Source: Scandinavium sp036409475
GTDB taxonomy: Bacteria > Pseudomonadota > Gammaproteobacteria > Enterobacterales > Enterobacteriaceae
Length of the DNA stretch: 64,000 bases
Direction: 5' to 3'
NCBI RefSeq assembly: GCF_036409475.1
Contig: NZ_JAYRCK010000006.1
Coordinates: 62,001 to 126,000, forward strand
Part shown: positions 17,625-26,524 of the stretch, one piece after another
Layout: each line of letters starts with the position of its first letter
Numbering within the stretch: the stretch's first letter is position 1
Made by a program: the position numbers and the translations under genes
The notes under the pieces: model-generated
What the model saw: only the letters and a program-made list of their open reading frames with translations
Databases searched by the model: none
Told to the model about the DNA's origin: nothing

Positions 17625-18500
17625 TTAAAACTGTTTGCCAAAGGTGTTGCACTGGGAAGGATCGCCGTTGTCAAAACCGCGTTTGAACCAGGAGTAGCGC
17701 TGCTCTGAAGTACCGTGCGTGAAGCTGTCTGGCACCACGCGGCCCTGGCTTTGCTGTTGCAGACGGTCATCACCGATGGCTTCGGCGGCATTCAGTGCTT
17801 CCTGAACATCACCTGCTTCCAGTACACCTTGTTGCTGCATGCTGTGGCCCCAGACGCCCGCGAAGCAGTCGGCCTGCAGTTCCATTTTCACGGACAGGCG
17901 GTTCACTTCAGCCTGGGAAGCATTCTGCTGCATCTGGCGCACTTTCGGCTCGATGCCCAGCAGTTTTTGCACGTGATGCCCGACTTCGTGGGCGATGACA
18001 TAGCCCTGCGCGAAATCGCCGTCCGCGCCGAGTTTGTTTTTCATGTCATCGTAGAATGACAGGTCGATATAAACGGTGCTGTCCGCCGGGCAGTAAAACG
18101 GCCCCATAACGGATTGCCCGGTGCCGCAGCCTGTGCGGGTTGCGCCACGGTACATCACCAGCTTCGGTTGCTGATACTGACGCCCCATTTTCTGGAATAT
18201 TTGCCCCCAGGTGTCTTCGGTGGTCGCCAGAATCACCGAGGTGAATTTCGCCGCTTCGTCATCATTAGGGCTTATCGAACGCTGGGTGCTTTGCTGCTGC
18301 ACCATCGGCTGGCCGGTCAGCATGCCGGTGAGGTCGACACCGTAATAGCCTGCGACAACCACGACAATCAGCAGAATAATGCCGCCTTTGCCGCGCGGAA
18401 GACGAATATTGCCCCTGCCGCCCATCATTGGCGGCATCCCGCCGGAATCATTACGTCTGTCTTCGACGTTGTCGCTTTCGCGACGACCTTGCCAACGCAT
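17625..18500 (-). CDS. ypfJ: Neutral zinc metallopeptidase-like membrane protein YpfJ
   Basis: 291 residues (E. coli YpfJ 287). A basic, disordered N-terminus (MRWQGRRESDNVEDRR) is followed by one membrane helix (about residues 37-55, GIILLIVVVVAGYYGVDL) and a large domain with the zinc motif HEVGHH. The putative third ligand region is ELQADCFAG, so this is a gluzincin-like metallopeptidase of the YpfJ family (peptidase U49-like). Its substrate is unknown. The GTDQ..CP region with C in PFYCPADSTVY is typical. It precedes tmcA on the same strand. Confidence 0.9.
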   Translation of the reverse strand: MRWQGRRESDNVEDRRNDSGGMPPMMGGRGNIRLPRGKGGIILLIVVVVAGYYGVDLTGMLTGQPMVQQQSTQRSISPNDDEAAKFTSVILATTEDTWGQIFQKMGRQYQQPKLVMYRGATRTGCGTGQSVMGPFYCPADSTVYIDLSFYDDMKNKLGADGDFAQGYVIAHEVGHHVQKLLGIEPKVRQMQQNASQAEVNRLSVKMELQADCFAGVWGHSMQQQGVLEAGDVQEALNAAEAIGDDRLQQQSQGRVVPDSFTHGTSEQRYSWFKRGFDNGDPSQCNTFGKQF

Positions 18501-18586
18501 AACTACCTCTATCTTTCCTGATATTGATAGGATGATCGTAGGCGCTTAAGGCGCGGATTACCATAGTCAGCGAGTCAGAAAACAAA

Positions 18587-18771
18587 AGAGGATGCTAAGC
18601 ATCCTCTGAGAGTAATGACAAACCTCCAACAAATGAAGATTTGTCATAGGTCATCGAACAAAAAATAAGGAAAATCAATTCATTGATTTTCGGCTGCTCA
18701 CCACAAAGAAGGAAAAACCACGCTTTTTCCTTCTTTGTCAGCAATCTGAGAGGATGCTAAGCATCCTCTGA
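18587..18771 (-). repeat. Terminator-flanked repeat, copy 2
   Basis: The clearest copy. Two identical 23-bp segments, 18587-18609 and 18749-18771, each a complete hairpin around GATGCTAAGCATC, flank a 139-bp core (18610-18748). On the reverse strand the core begins CAGATTGCTGACAAAG and ends with the inverted form ATGACAAA...AGAGTAATGACAAA, and holds the same two internal stems as the other copies. One flanking hairpin is the expected purC terminator; the other is an exact duplicate. Confidence 0.9.
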
Positions 18772-18789
18772 TTTAATAAGGGTTTAGCC

Positions 18790-19503
18790 TTAATCCAGCT
18801 CAACACCTAAACGACGAGCCACTTCTTCGTAGGCTTCAATCAGGCCGCCGAGGCTTTGACGGAAACGGTCTTTGTCCATTTTATCCATGGTTTCTTTGTC
18901 CCACAGACGGCTGCCATCCGGGGAAAACTCATCACCCAGCACCACTTTGCCGTTGAACAGACCAAATTCCAGTTTGAAGTCGACCAGGATCAGGCCCGCA
19001 TCGTCAAACAGCTTTTTCAACACGTCGTTGGCTTTGTACGTCAGCTCGCGCATTGTTGCCAGATTTTCTTTATTGACCCAGCCGAAGGTCTCACAGTAAG
19101 ACTCGTTCACCATCGGGTCGTGCATGGCGTCATTTTTCAGGAACAGGTCGAACAGCGGTGGGTTCAGTTCGATACCTTCTTCAATGCCCAGGCGTTTTAC
19201 CAGTGAACCGGCGGCGCGGTTACGGATAACACACTCGACGGGCACCATCTCCAGTTTCTTCACCAGGCTTTCGGTGTCAGACAGCAACTGCTCCATTTGG
19301 GTCGGAATGCCCGCTGCTTCCAGTTTGCTCATAATGAAATGGTTGAACTTGTTGTTCACCATCCCTTTACGGTCAAACTGTTCGATGCGCACACCATCAC
19401 CTGCTGACGTATCGTTGCGGAATTCGAGCACCAACAGGTCCGGGTTTTCCGTGCTGTAAACGGTTTTCGCTTTGCCGCGATACAACTCAGCTTGCTTTTG
19501 CAT
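18790..19503 (-). CDS. purC: SAICAR synthetase
   Basis: 237 residues, the E. coli length. It joins aspartate to CAIR (ATP-dependent) in the eighth step of purine synthesis. Signatures include LYRGKAKTVYST, VPVECVIRNRAAGSL and the metal/ATP-site LILVDFKLEFG. The ATG at 19503 follows CCGGAG with an 8-base gap; the in-frame TTG at 19509 is rejected. A PurR box lies 50 bases upstream. It is downstream of bamC, from which a terminator separates it. Confidence 0.97.
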   Translation of the reverse strand: MQKQAELYRGKAKTVYSTENPDLLVLEFRNDTSAGDGVRIEQFDRKGMVNNKFNHFIMSKLEAAGIPTQMEQLLSDTESLVKKLEMVPVECVIRNRAAGSLVKRLGIEEGIELNPPLFDLFLKNDAMHDPMVNESYCETFGWVNKENLATMRELTYKANDVLKKLFDDAGLILVDFKLEFGLFNGKVVLGDEFSPDGSRLWDKETMDKMDKDRFRQSLGGLIEAYEEVARRLGVELD

Positions 19504-19553
19504 CTTCAATACTCCGGTAAGGAAATTAACAATAAAATCGGGCTTTTCTGCCG

Positions 19554-19569
19554 ACGCACACGTTTGCGT
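19554..19569 (-). promoter_or_regulatory. PurR box of purC
   Basis: The reverse strand reads ACGCAAACGTGTGCGT, matching the PurR consensus ACGCAAACGTTTTCGT closely. It lies about 50 bases upstream of purC. Confidence 0.85.
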
Positions 19570-19582
19570 ATCATATCAGAAA

Positions 19583-19606
19583 AAAGGGCCAGATGGCTCT
19601 GACCCT
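19583..19606 (-). terminator. Terminator after bamC
   Basis: On the reverse strand GGGTCAGA...TCTGGCCC (one mismatch) is followed by six T, directly after the bamC stop. Confidence 0.75.
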
Positions 19607-19614
19607 GTTATTTC

Positions 19615-20622
19615 TTATTTAAAAGCGGACCGGAAGGCGGCTACCAGCGCATCATTCTGCGACTGGGTCAGCGTGTGGCCTTTCGGATCGATGAACTGCA
19701 GACTGGTGCGGTTATCGAGGTCGCCTACCTGCAGCTTATAGTCGCCGGAGGAGAGACCCGTGTCGCTGTCAGACAGCGGTTTGTAGGTCACGGCCACGCT
19801 GCCCGTAGAGCGGGTGCTGTCCGTAACTTTCATGCCCACTTTTTCAAGCGCGGCGGGCAGTTTCTGCCACACCAGGTTGAACGGACCACGCACCACCAGC
19901 ATTGGCAGGCCAGTATCATCCGCTGCGCTCTGCACATCGAACGATGCGCCCGCACGGCTTTGTGCGGCGTTCTGCGCGCTGGTCGCGTTCTGATCCAGAC
20001 CGGCAGAAATCACGTTCAGCATTTCCGAACTGTAACGCTGCATGGAAGCGGCGTCAGCAACCGGTTTGCCTGCTTGTTCCAGGTTCAGCAGCTTAACCAC
20101 AACAGCCTGCTGGTAACCCTGCGGCTTCACGGAGATCTGATAGCGACCACGGTACTGCTGGTCTTCATCAAGACGGTTCCACTGCACCCAATCGGTGGTC
20201 AGTGACTGCGAAGCATCATCACGCTTGTCGATGGTGTAGTTCTTCGCCTGCACGATGCTTACCACTTGTGGCCACAGGTTACCGTTGCGTCCGCTTTCCA
20301 CCATCAGCGTGGCGGTGTCACCCGTGAACTGAGTGCGAGCCCCGGACACCAGCGCCAACGGCTGAGCAGGAGGACGGATGTCCAGCGCTTTACCTGTCGC
20401 ACCGTCGCCACGGGCAACCGGAATGTTGTAATCGCCATTCTGGATAGGCAGGATCATCCCGGCTGGCGCATGCAGTTCAGAAAGCGGCGCCGCCTCCAGG
20501 TAAGACTCATCACCGCTGACCTGGCGCTTGTAGCGCGAATCGGAACTACAGGCCGCGAGGAGCATAATAAGTGAAACTCCCGCAACCTTTGCCAGCTGCG
20601 ACTTCTGTACTGAGTAAGCCAT
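19615..20622 (-). CDS. bamC: Outer membrane assembly lipoprotein BamC
   Basis: 335 residues (E. coli 344). Lipoprotein of the BAM complex that inserts beta-barrel proteins in the outer membrane. The lipobox is LLAAC with acylated Cys25. The unstructured BamD-binding segment (about 26-95) is followed by two helix-grip domains. Relative to E. coli, about nine residues (WQELGASDP) are missing in VTYKPLSDSDTGLSSGDY, at the start of the second domain. The ATG at 20622 follows GGGAG; a TTG one codon upstream is not needed. dapA precedes it by 16 bases, forming the dapA-bamC operon. Confidence 0.95.
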   Translation of the reverse strand: MAYSVQKSQLAKVAGVSLIMLLAACSSDSRYKRQVSGDESYLEAAPLSELHAPAGMILPIQNGDYNIPVARGDGATGKALDIRPPAQPLALVSGARTQFTGDTATLMVESGRNGNLWPQVVSIVQAKNYTIDKRDDASQSLTTDWVQWNRLDEDQQYRGRYQISVKPQGYQQAVVVKLLNLEQAGKPVADAASMQRYSSEMLNVISAGLDQNATSAQNAAQSRAGASFDVQSAADDTGLPMLVVRGPFNLVWQKLPAALEKVGMKVTDSTRSTGSVAVTYKPLSDSDTGLSSGDYKLQVGDLDNRTSLQFIDPKGHTLTQSQNDALVAAFRSAFK

Positions 20623-20638
20623 CAAATCTCCCTAAACT

Positions 20639-21517
20639 TTACAGCAAACCGGCATGCTTCAGCGCGGAGGCCACGACGTCACGACCATGAGCGGTGATGG
20701 GCGTCATTGGCAGGCGCAGCGTGTCGGTTGCTACAAGTCCCAATTCCTTACAGGCCCATTTCACCGGGATCGGATTGGGTTCGACAAATAATTTATGGTG
20801 TAACGGCATCAGACGCTGGTTAATCACCCGAGCTTCCGCAAAACGCCCAACGGCTGCCAGTTTACACATTTCTGCCATTTCGCGCGCGGCTACGTTAGTG
20901 GTGACGGAAATCACGCCGTGGCCCCCTAACTGCATGAAATCGAGGCCAGTCGCATCGTCACCGCTCAGCAGGATAAAGTCATCTGAAACCAGCTCTTTGA
21001 TCTGGTGAACACGACTTAAGTTCCCGGTGGCTTCCTTAATCGCGATAATATTTTTTACTTTCGCCAGACGGCCCACGGTTTCCGGCAGCATGTCGCAGCC
21101 CGTGCGAGATGGCACATTATACAGAATTTGGGGTAAATCAGTGTGTTCCGCAATCGCCTTGAAGTGCTGGAACAGCCCTTCCTGCGTCGGGCGGTTGTAG
21201 TACGGCGTTACCGTCAGGCAGCCGACAACCCCGGTATTGTTGAAACGCTGAGTCAGGCTGATGGCCTCTGCGGTTGCATTTGCCCCCGTTCCGGCAATGA
21301 CCGGAATACGCCCGTCAGCCAGTTCGACAGTCATCATGACCACATCGCCGTGTTCTTCATGGCTCAGGGTAGCAGACTCGCCCGTCGTCCCTACAGAAAC
21401 GATCGCCGAGGTTCCGTTGGCGACATGATAATCAATCAGTTTTTTCAGGCTGGCGCGGTCAACCTGACCTTTTTCATCCATCGGCGTGACAAGCGCTACA
21501 ATACTTCCCGTAAACAT
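20639..21517 (-). CDS. dapA: 4-hydroxy-tetrahydrodipicolinate synthase
   Basis: 292 residues, the E. coli length. It condenses pyruvate with aspartate semialdehyde, the first committed step to DAP and lysine. Catalytic residues are in place: K161 (Schiff base, IIAIKEATGN), Y133 (ILYNVPSRTG) and T44-T45 (SVGTTGES). It diverges from gcvR and heads dapA-bamC. Another lysine-path gene, dapE, lies about 10 kb away. Confidence 0.97.
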   Translation of the reverse strand: MFTGSIVALVTPMDEKGQVDRASLKKLIDYHVANGTSAIVSVGTTGESATLSHEEHGDVVMMTVELADGRIPVIAGTGANATAEAISLTQRFNNTGVVGCLTVTPYYNRPTQEGLFQHFKAIAEHTDLPQILYNVPSRTGCDMLPETVGRLAKVKNIIAIKEATGNLSRVHQIKELVSDDFILLSGDDATGLDFMQLGGHGVISVTTNVAAREMAEMCKLAAVGRFAEARVINQRLMPLHHKLFVEPNPIPVKWACKELGLVATDTLRLPMTPITAHGRDVVASALKHAGLL

Positions 21518-21670
21518 GGGCCATCCTCAGTGCAGATGTGCGGACAAGAGCCTCAATGGTACGTTTGGTCTTGTTATAAAAGCAAGAGACCGGAGGCACT
21601 CAGGATGTTGTATGCCGGTTTTTTTTATGCTTTCCTAGTCACAACCCCCCTTTTCAAAGGAAGAACTGGT

Positions 21671-22240
21671 TTGACAGCCTCCCTACATCACTATCTGGTG
21701 ATTACCGCGCTGGGTGCCGACCGCCCTGGGATCGTAAACACCATCACCCGTCACGTCAGTAGCTGCGGCTGTAATATTGAAGACAGTCGACTGGCGATGC
21801 TCGGCGATGAATTCACCTTCATCATGCTGCTTTCCGGTAGCTGGAACGCCATTACCCTGATTGAATCCACCTTGCCGCTGAAAGGGGCAGAGCTTGATCT
21901 GCTGATTGTGATGAAACGCACCACCGCACGCCCACGCGTTGCGCTGCCGTCAACCGTCTGGGTGCAGGTTGAAGTGCCTGATTCTCCGCATATTATCGAA
22001 CGTTTTACCGGCTTATTTGATGCTCATGAGATGAACATCGCCGAGCTGGTTTCGCGCACACAACCGGGTGAAGATACCGCCACCGCACAGCTTTTCATCC
22101 AGATAACGGCTCACAGCCCGGCGTCGCAAAATGCAGCAAATATCGAACAAGCGTTTAAAGAGCTGTGTACAGAACTGAAAGCACAAGGCAGTATAAACGT
22201 CGTCAATTATTCACAGCATGATGAACAAGATGGAGTTTAG
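21671..22240 (+). CDS. gcvR: Glycine cleavage regulator GcvR
   Basis: 189 residues with a TTG start at 21671, preceded by AAGGAAG; E. coli gcvR (190 residues) begins similarly. Two ACT domains are present (HYLVITALGADRPGIVNTI at the N-terminus; VWVQVEVPDSPHIIERF in the middle). GcvR binds GcvA and blocks gcvTHP activation when glycine is low. The reading frame stays open far upstream through the dapA antisense strand, but that part is not coding. bcp starts two bases after the stop. Confidence 0.93.
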   Translation: MTASLHHYLVITALGADRPGIVNTITRHVSSCGCNIEDSRLAMLGDEFTFIMLLSGSWNAITLIESTLPLKGAELDLLIVMKRTTARPRVALPSTVWVQVEVPDSPHIIERFTGLFDAHEMNIAELVSRTQPGEDTATAQLFIQITAHSPASQNAANIEQAFKELCTELKAQGSINVVNYSQHDEQDGV

Positions 22241-22242
22241 TA

Positions 22243-22713
22243 ATGACCCCACTGAAAGCCGGTGACATCGCACCGAAATTTAGCCTGCCCGATCAAGACG
22301 GCGAGCAAGTAAATTTAACCGACTTCCAGGGACAGCGAGTTCTGGTTTATTTCTACCCGAAAGCCATGACACCGGGCTGTACCGTACAAGCCTGTGGCCT
22401 GCGCGACAATATGGATGAGTTAAAGAAAGCGGGTGTTGAAGTGCTGGGTATCAGCACCGACAAACCGGAAAAACTCTCCCGTTTTGCCGAAAAAGAGCTG
22501 CTGAATTTCACCCTGCTTTCTGACGAAGGCCATCAGGTCTGCGAACAGTTTGGCGTCTGGGGCGAGAAGTCGTTTATGGGGAAAACCTATGACGGCATCC
22601 ATCGCATCAGCTTCCTGCTGGACGGTGAAGGTAAAGTCCAGCATGTGTTCGATGACTTCAAAACCAGCAATCACCACGATATCGTGCTGAACTGGGTGAA
22701 AGAGAACGCCTGA
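22243..22713 (+). CDS. bcp: Thiol peroxidase BCP
   Basis: 156 residues, the E. coli length. Atypical 2-Cys peroxiredoxin that reduces hydrogen peroxide and organic hydroperoxides with thioredoxin. The peroxidatic Cys46 and resolving Cys51 are in TPGCTVQACGLRD. It overlaps closely with gcvR, so it is probably co-transcribed, and is followed by a strong terminator. In K-12 the hyf operon comes next; here a glycerate cassette does. Confidence 0.96.
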   Translation: MTPLKAGDIAPKFSLPDQDGEQVNLTDFQGQRVLVYFYPKAMTPGCTVQACGLRDNMDELKKAGVEVLGISTDKPEKLSRFAEKELLNFTLLSDEGHQVCEQFGVWGEKSFMGKTYDGIHRISFLLDGEGKVQHVFDDFKTSNHHDIVLNWVKENA

Positions 22714-22721
22714 TAGCATAA

Positions 22722-22745
22722 CCGCCCCGAGGGGCGGTTTTTTGT
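22722..22745 (+). terminator. Terminator after bcp
   Basis: CCGCCCCGAGGGGCGG followed by six T, eight bases after the bcp stop. Confidence 0.9.
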
Positions 22746-22767
22746 TTCTGCTTTTTGGTGAGAAATT

Positions 22768-22853
22768 GCCGGGTGGCGCTTCGCTAACCCGGCCTACACC
22801 AGGCATCGACAATAAACATGTAGGCTGGGTAAGGCGAAGCCGCCACCCGGCAA
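22768..22853. repeat. BIME (two inverted REP units)
   Basis: GCCGGGTGGCGCTTCGC at the left and GGCGAAGCCGCCACCCGGC at the right face each other across about 40 bases, between convergent bcp and the glycerate kinase gene. Confidence 0.85.
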
Positions 22854-22859
22854 TAAAAC

Positions 22860-24005
22860 CTATTTTGCCAGCTGCGCCATCTTCCACACCGCCGCCACAT
22901 TGCGAGCGGTGAGCTTCAGGTTTTCATGTGCGCCTTCCAGCGCCTGCGGCAGGGTCACAATCCCCGGAAGAATCGCGAACGCTGCGTCAAGCCCGTACTC
23001 ATAAACCACCTGATGATCGTCTTTTAATCCACCTGCCAGCGCAATCACTGGCTTGTTGTGACGCTTTGCTACGGTTGCCACGCCAATCGGCGTTTTACCG
23101 CAGATGCTTTGGCTGTCGAGCCGTCCTTCACCGGTTACCACCAGCGTGGCATCTTTGACGTGCTCATCCAGCTTCAGCGCTTCCACCACAATTTCCACGC
23201 CGGGTTTGAGCTGCGCATTGAGCAGCCCAACCAGTGCCGCGCCCATTCCTCCTGCTGCGCCTGCACCCGCCACTTCGCGTACGTCTCGCCCGGTGGTTTT
23301 CGCCATGATCTGGCCCCAGTTGTTGAGGATAGCGTCCAGTTGTTTGACCATCTCTGGCGTCGCCCCTTTCTGTGGGCCGAACACCGCTGACGCGCCATTT
23401 GGGCCACATAGCAGATTATTTACATCACAAGCGACCGTGAGTGAAACCTCCGCCAGCCGTGGATGCAGCCCGCTTAACTCAATATGAGCGAGCTTTTCTA
23501 ATGCGCCGCCGCTGTGAGCAAGCGTGTTACCTTCAGCATCAAACAGCCCTGCACCCAGCGCCTGCATCATGCCTGCGCCGCCGTCGTTGGTCGCACTGCC
23601 GCCGATCCCCAGAATGATGTGCTCAACGCCAGATTCCAGCGCCGCGACAAGCAATTCCCCGGTGCCGAAACTGGTCGTATTCAGCGGATTACGCAGTTCA
23701 GGGGCCACATAATGCAACCCGGACGCGGCAGCCATTTCAATGATTGCCGTCCGCCCGTCGCCCATCAGGCCCCAGCGAGCACTTACTTTCTCGCCCTGCG
23801 GCCCTGTCACCTCGGTAAACTGATAGCGGCCTTCGGTCGCTTCGACCATTGATTCCACGGTGCCTTCGCCGCCATCGGCCATCGGCACGGTGACATAGTC
23901 CGCATCCGGATAAATCTGTCGAAACCCGGCTTCAATGGCGCGTGCAACATTGAGGGCCGAGAGGCTTTCTTTGAAAGAATCAGGGGCAATTACAATTTTC
24001 ATCAT
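22860..24005 (-). CDS. Glycerate 2-kinase (GarK/GlxK family)
   Basis: 381 residues (GarK and GlxK are both about 381). It phosphorylates D-glycerate to 2-phosphoglycerate, feeding lower glycolysis. Family motifs are KIVIAPDSFKESLSA at the N-terminus, IGGSATNDGGAGMMQALGA, GAGAAGGMGAAL and VVTGEGRLDSQS. It starts two bases after the permease stop, so the two are co-transcribed. The paired permease and CdaR-type regulator suggest uptake and use of glycerate or a sugar acid that yields it. GarK and GlxK cannot be separated without alignment. Confidence 0.9.
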   Translation of the reverse strand: MMKIVIAPDSFKESLSALNVARAIEAGFRQIYPDADYVTVPMADGGEGTVESMVEATEGRYQFTEVTGPQGEKVSARWGLMGDGRTAIIEMAAASGLHYVAPELRNPLNTTSFGTGELLVAALESGVEHIILGIGGSATNDGGAGMMQALGAGLFDAEGNTLAHSGGALEKLAHIELSGLHPRLAEVSLTVACDVNNLLCGPNGASAVFGPQKGATPEMVKQLDAILNNWGQIMAKTTGRDVREVAGAGAAGGMGAALVGLLNAQLKPGVEIVVEALKLDEHVKDATLVVTGEGRLDSQSICGKTPIGVATVAKRHNKPVIALAGGLKDDHQVVYEYGLDAAFAILPGIVTLPQALEGAHENLKLTARNVAAVWKMAQLAK

Positions 24006-24007
24006 CG

Positions 24008-25276
24008 TTATCCTGCGAATCCGAACACGCCAAACATCAGTGTAGACATGACGGCAATGGTCAAACCGACCAGCGTCTCATAAGGCATCAGCTTCAGACG
24101 CTCACGGATCTGCATGTTGACGCTGCCGCCTGTAGCGTGGAAGAAGCTGCCGTGTGGCAAGTGATCGAGCACGGTTGCGCCCGCGTGAATCATCGCTGCG
24201 CCCGCTAACGCTGAAACGCCGAGCTCAACCAGGGTTGGCGCGAAGACGCTGGACGCCACTGCGGTGCCAGCGGTTGTAGAAGCTGTCGCCATCGACATAA
24301 TGGCACCCGAAACCGGTGCCAGCACCCAGGCAGGCAATCCGGAAGCCGTCAGGCCGTGGATCAGCACATCTTTCAGTTCGGAGTTGGCAATAATGCCGGC
24401 CAGCGTTCCCGTCCCCAGCAGCATAATGGCAACAGGTGCCATACGCGTCAGGCCAGCCACCATGTACTGGTTAGCGTGACGGGCGCGGCCCATCAGCATC
24501 AGACCAATCAGGCCGCCGACAGGCAGCGCAATCAGAGGGTCAATGTTGATACCGGCAATCGGGCGCAGGGAAAGCAGCACAATAGCGACCAGCGGAGCGC
24601 TGACCGACACCAGAAAACCCGGTTGATCGGCATGCGCGCCCTGAACCACGACTTCTTCCTGCGTCACCATGGTGCCTTTGCGGCTCAGTTTTTTCGCAAG
24701 GAAATAAGCCATCGCCAGGCCAAACAGCCCCGGGATCACGCCCGCCATCATGATTGAGGTCAGCGGCACGTGGAAAGCATCAGCCGCCGCAATCGCATTC
24801 GGGTTAGGTGACATCACGTTGCCCGCCTTACCGCCACCAATCATTGCCAGCAAGATCGCCGTTTTCGACAACCCGGCACGATGAGCAATCGAGAGGGCAA
24901 TCGGTGCCACGGTGATTACCGCTACGTCGACAAACACCCCTACCGCGGTCAGGCAAAGTGTGGCAATCGCCAGCGCCAACAGAGCGCGTGTTTCACCGAC
25001 TTTTTTAACCACCGTTCCCGCGATAGTGTTCGCGGCCCCGGACTCAATCAGGACGCCTGCCAGCACACCCGCAGCCAGAATACGCAGCACGGCGTTGGTT
25101 ATCCCTTGTGCACCCGTCACCATCAGCTTCACGGTTTCAACCAGATCCGCGCCGCCAACCAGCCCGCCAATTAACGCCCCTGCCATCATGCCGTAGGCAG
25201 GAGAAACCTTTCTTAAAATCAGTAAGATGGCTACCACCAATGCGGCGATAGCTCCCAAAGTAGAGATGGACGTCAT
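24008..25276 (-). CDS. GntP-family permease (probable glycerate/sugar-acid)
   Basis: 422 residues with about 12 membrane helices and the GntP-family pattern (start TLGAIAALVVAILLILRK, GGGKAGNVMSPNPNAIA, STTAGTAVASSVFAP, HAGATVLDHLPHGSFFHATGG). This family moves gluconate, glycerate and related acids with protons. It has a strong ribosome-binding site (GGAGGCG) before 25276. Its operon partner is a glycerate kinase, so glycerate is the likeliest substrate, but this is inference from context. Confidence 0.85.
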   Translation of the reverse strand: MTSISTLGAIAALVVAILLILRKVSPAYGMMAGALIGGLVGGADLVETVKLMVTGAQGITNAVLRILAAGVLAGVLIESGAANTIAGTVVKKVGETRALLALAIATLCLTAVGVFVDVAVITVAPIALSIAHRAGLSKTAILLAMIGGGKAGNVMSPNPNAIAAADAFHVPLTSIMMAGVIPGLFGLAMAYFLAKKLSRKGTMVTQEEVVVQGAHADQPGFLVSVSAPLVAIVLLSLRPIAGINIDPLIALPVGGLIGLMLMGRARHANQYMVAGLTRMAPVAIMLLGTGTLAGIIANSELKDVLIHGLTASGLPAWVLAPVSGAIMSMATASTTAGTAVASSVFAPTLVELGVSALAGAAMIHAGATVLDHLPHGSFFHATGGSVNMQIRERLKLMPYETLVGLTIAVMSTLMFGVFGFAG

Positions 25277-25345
25277 TTTTTTGCGCCTCCTTTGTAAGGT
25301 ACCGGCACAGTATGAGGAAAGGCGTGCAGAATGGAGTTAGTGCTT

Positions 25346-26524
25346 TTAACGAAGTTTTGCTATCTGAGCAGGCGTTAAATTGTGGGAACCTACAATTTCG
25401 GTTTGCAGCTGCATGCCAATGAACAGCCAAAGAATACTCTTTAAGTCATTGATTTTAATTTGCAGGATCTCTTCGCAACGCTGAAGGCGATAGCGAAGGG
25501 TATTGACGTGGATATGCAGGTGCTTCGCGGTTTGAGTAAGCTCACAGTTCTGCTCAAACCATGCTCGCAAGGTGGTTTGCAACACACCTTTGCTGTCATT
25601 GTCCAACAGCTTCGCCCACAAACGTGACAACTCCTGTGCCTGCCAACTCTCGGAAATTTCCCCCAGCAACGCAGGCAAAGCGTAGTCATGGTAGAAGACA
25701 TACTGATTTTTGAACTTCTGCCTTTTCACCATCGCCTGCGTCGCTTTCGCCGTTTGCCAGGAACGGTGCCAGCCTCTTGCTCCTGGGAAATGGCCACCGA
25801 CCACGATGCGGCTGAATCCTGAAGAGCTTGCCCAGGATTTAAACGTCTGCAGCTCGCGCATCTCCTGCTGCAAATCCCAGTTTTCCCCTTTCAGGGCAAT
25901 CGGCTTGATGATAATAAGTTCGTTGAAATCGCTGAATGTCACCAGATGGTCGCGTGCGCTGTTTTCGAAATAATCCAGCAGGTTGCGCAGCGCTTCGCGG
26001 TCGGGCTGGCGCAGCTCGATAATCGCCACGACGCGCGGTAATTCGGGGTCAACGCCCAGATAAGAAACCATATCGTGCAGCGCATCTGCGGGCGGTTCCC
26101 GCATGATGAGCTGGTTGATCAGATCTTCGCGGTAGCGTTTATCCCACTGCTTTTGCTCAATCAGCGCCATGTGCTCGATGACCAGCTCAGAGGCCATTTT
26201 CACCAGCTCGGCATAAGCCCGAACCTCTTCCGGCTCGCCGGTAATGCCCAGCACGCCAAGCAGTTGCCCGTGAAAGGAAATGGGCAGGTTGATGCCCGGT
26301 TTTACGCCCTTCAGCCGGTTTGCCGTAGCGGTATCAATTTCGACCACGCGGTTATCTTTCAGCGCCAGAATCGCCCCTTCATGGCGCTGATGCAGACGAG
26401 AAGGCTCGCCAGAGGCGATGATAATCCCCTCTTCGTTCATCACGTTGACCGACCATGGGATGATTTTCATCGCCCGCTGGACAATCTGCCGGGCGGTGGC
26501 TTCCTTCAGGTACTGCTTTTTCAC
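25346..26524 (-). CDS. CdaR-type transcriptional regulator
   Basis: 392 residues (E. coli CdaR 385) with the same layout: an N-terminal sugar-diacid-binding domain (ARQIVQRAM...INLPISFHGQLLGVLGITGEPEEV), a central GGDEF-like region, and a C-terminal PucR-type HTH (ELTQTAKHLHIHVNTLRYRLQRCEEIL). CdaR activates gar/gud genes with D-glycerate as inducer, which fits the adjoining kinase and permease. It starts with GTG at 26524, overlapping the perM stop by four bases (GTGA). Downstream in-frame ATGs are possible starts, but would remove conserved residues. Confidence 0.85.
   Translation of the reverse strand: MKKQYLKEATARQIVQRAMKIIPWSVNVMNEEGIIIASGEPSRLHQRHEGAILALKDNRVVEIDTATANRLKGVKPGINLPISFHGQLLGVLGITGEPEEVRAYAELVKMASELVIEHMALIEQKQWDKRYREDLINQLIMREPPADALHDMVSYLGVDPELPRVVAIIELRQPDREALRNLLDYFENSARDHLVTFSDFNELIIIKPIALKGENWDLQQEMRELQTFKSWASSSGFSRIVVGGHFPGARGWHRSWQTAKATQAMVKRQKFKNQYVFYHDYALPALLGEISESWQAQELSRLWAKLLDNDSKGVLQTTLRAWFEQNCELTQTAKHLHIHVNTLRYRLQRCEEILQIKINDLKSILWLFIGMQLQTEIVGSHNLTPAQIAKLR

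Noticed and set aside
21143..21670. Long upstream extension of gcvR
   Set aside because: The extra 176 codons are antisense to dapA; family alignment and the AAGGAAG signal support the TTG at 21671.
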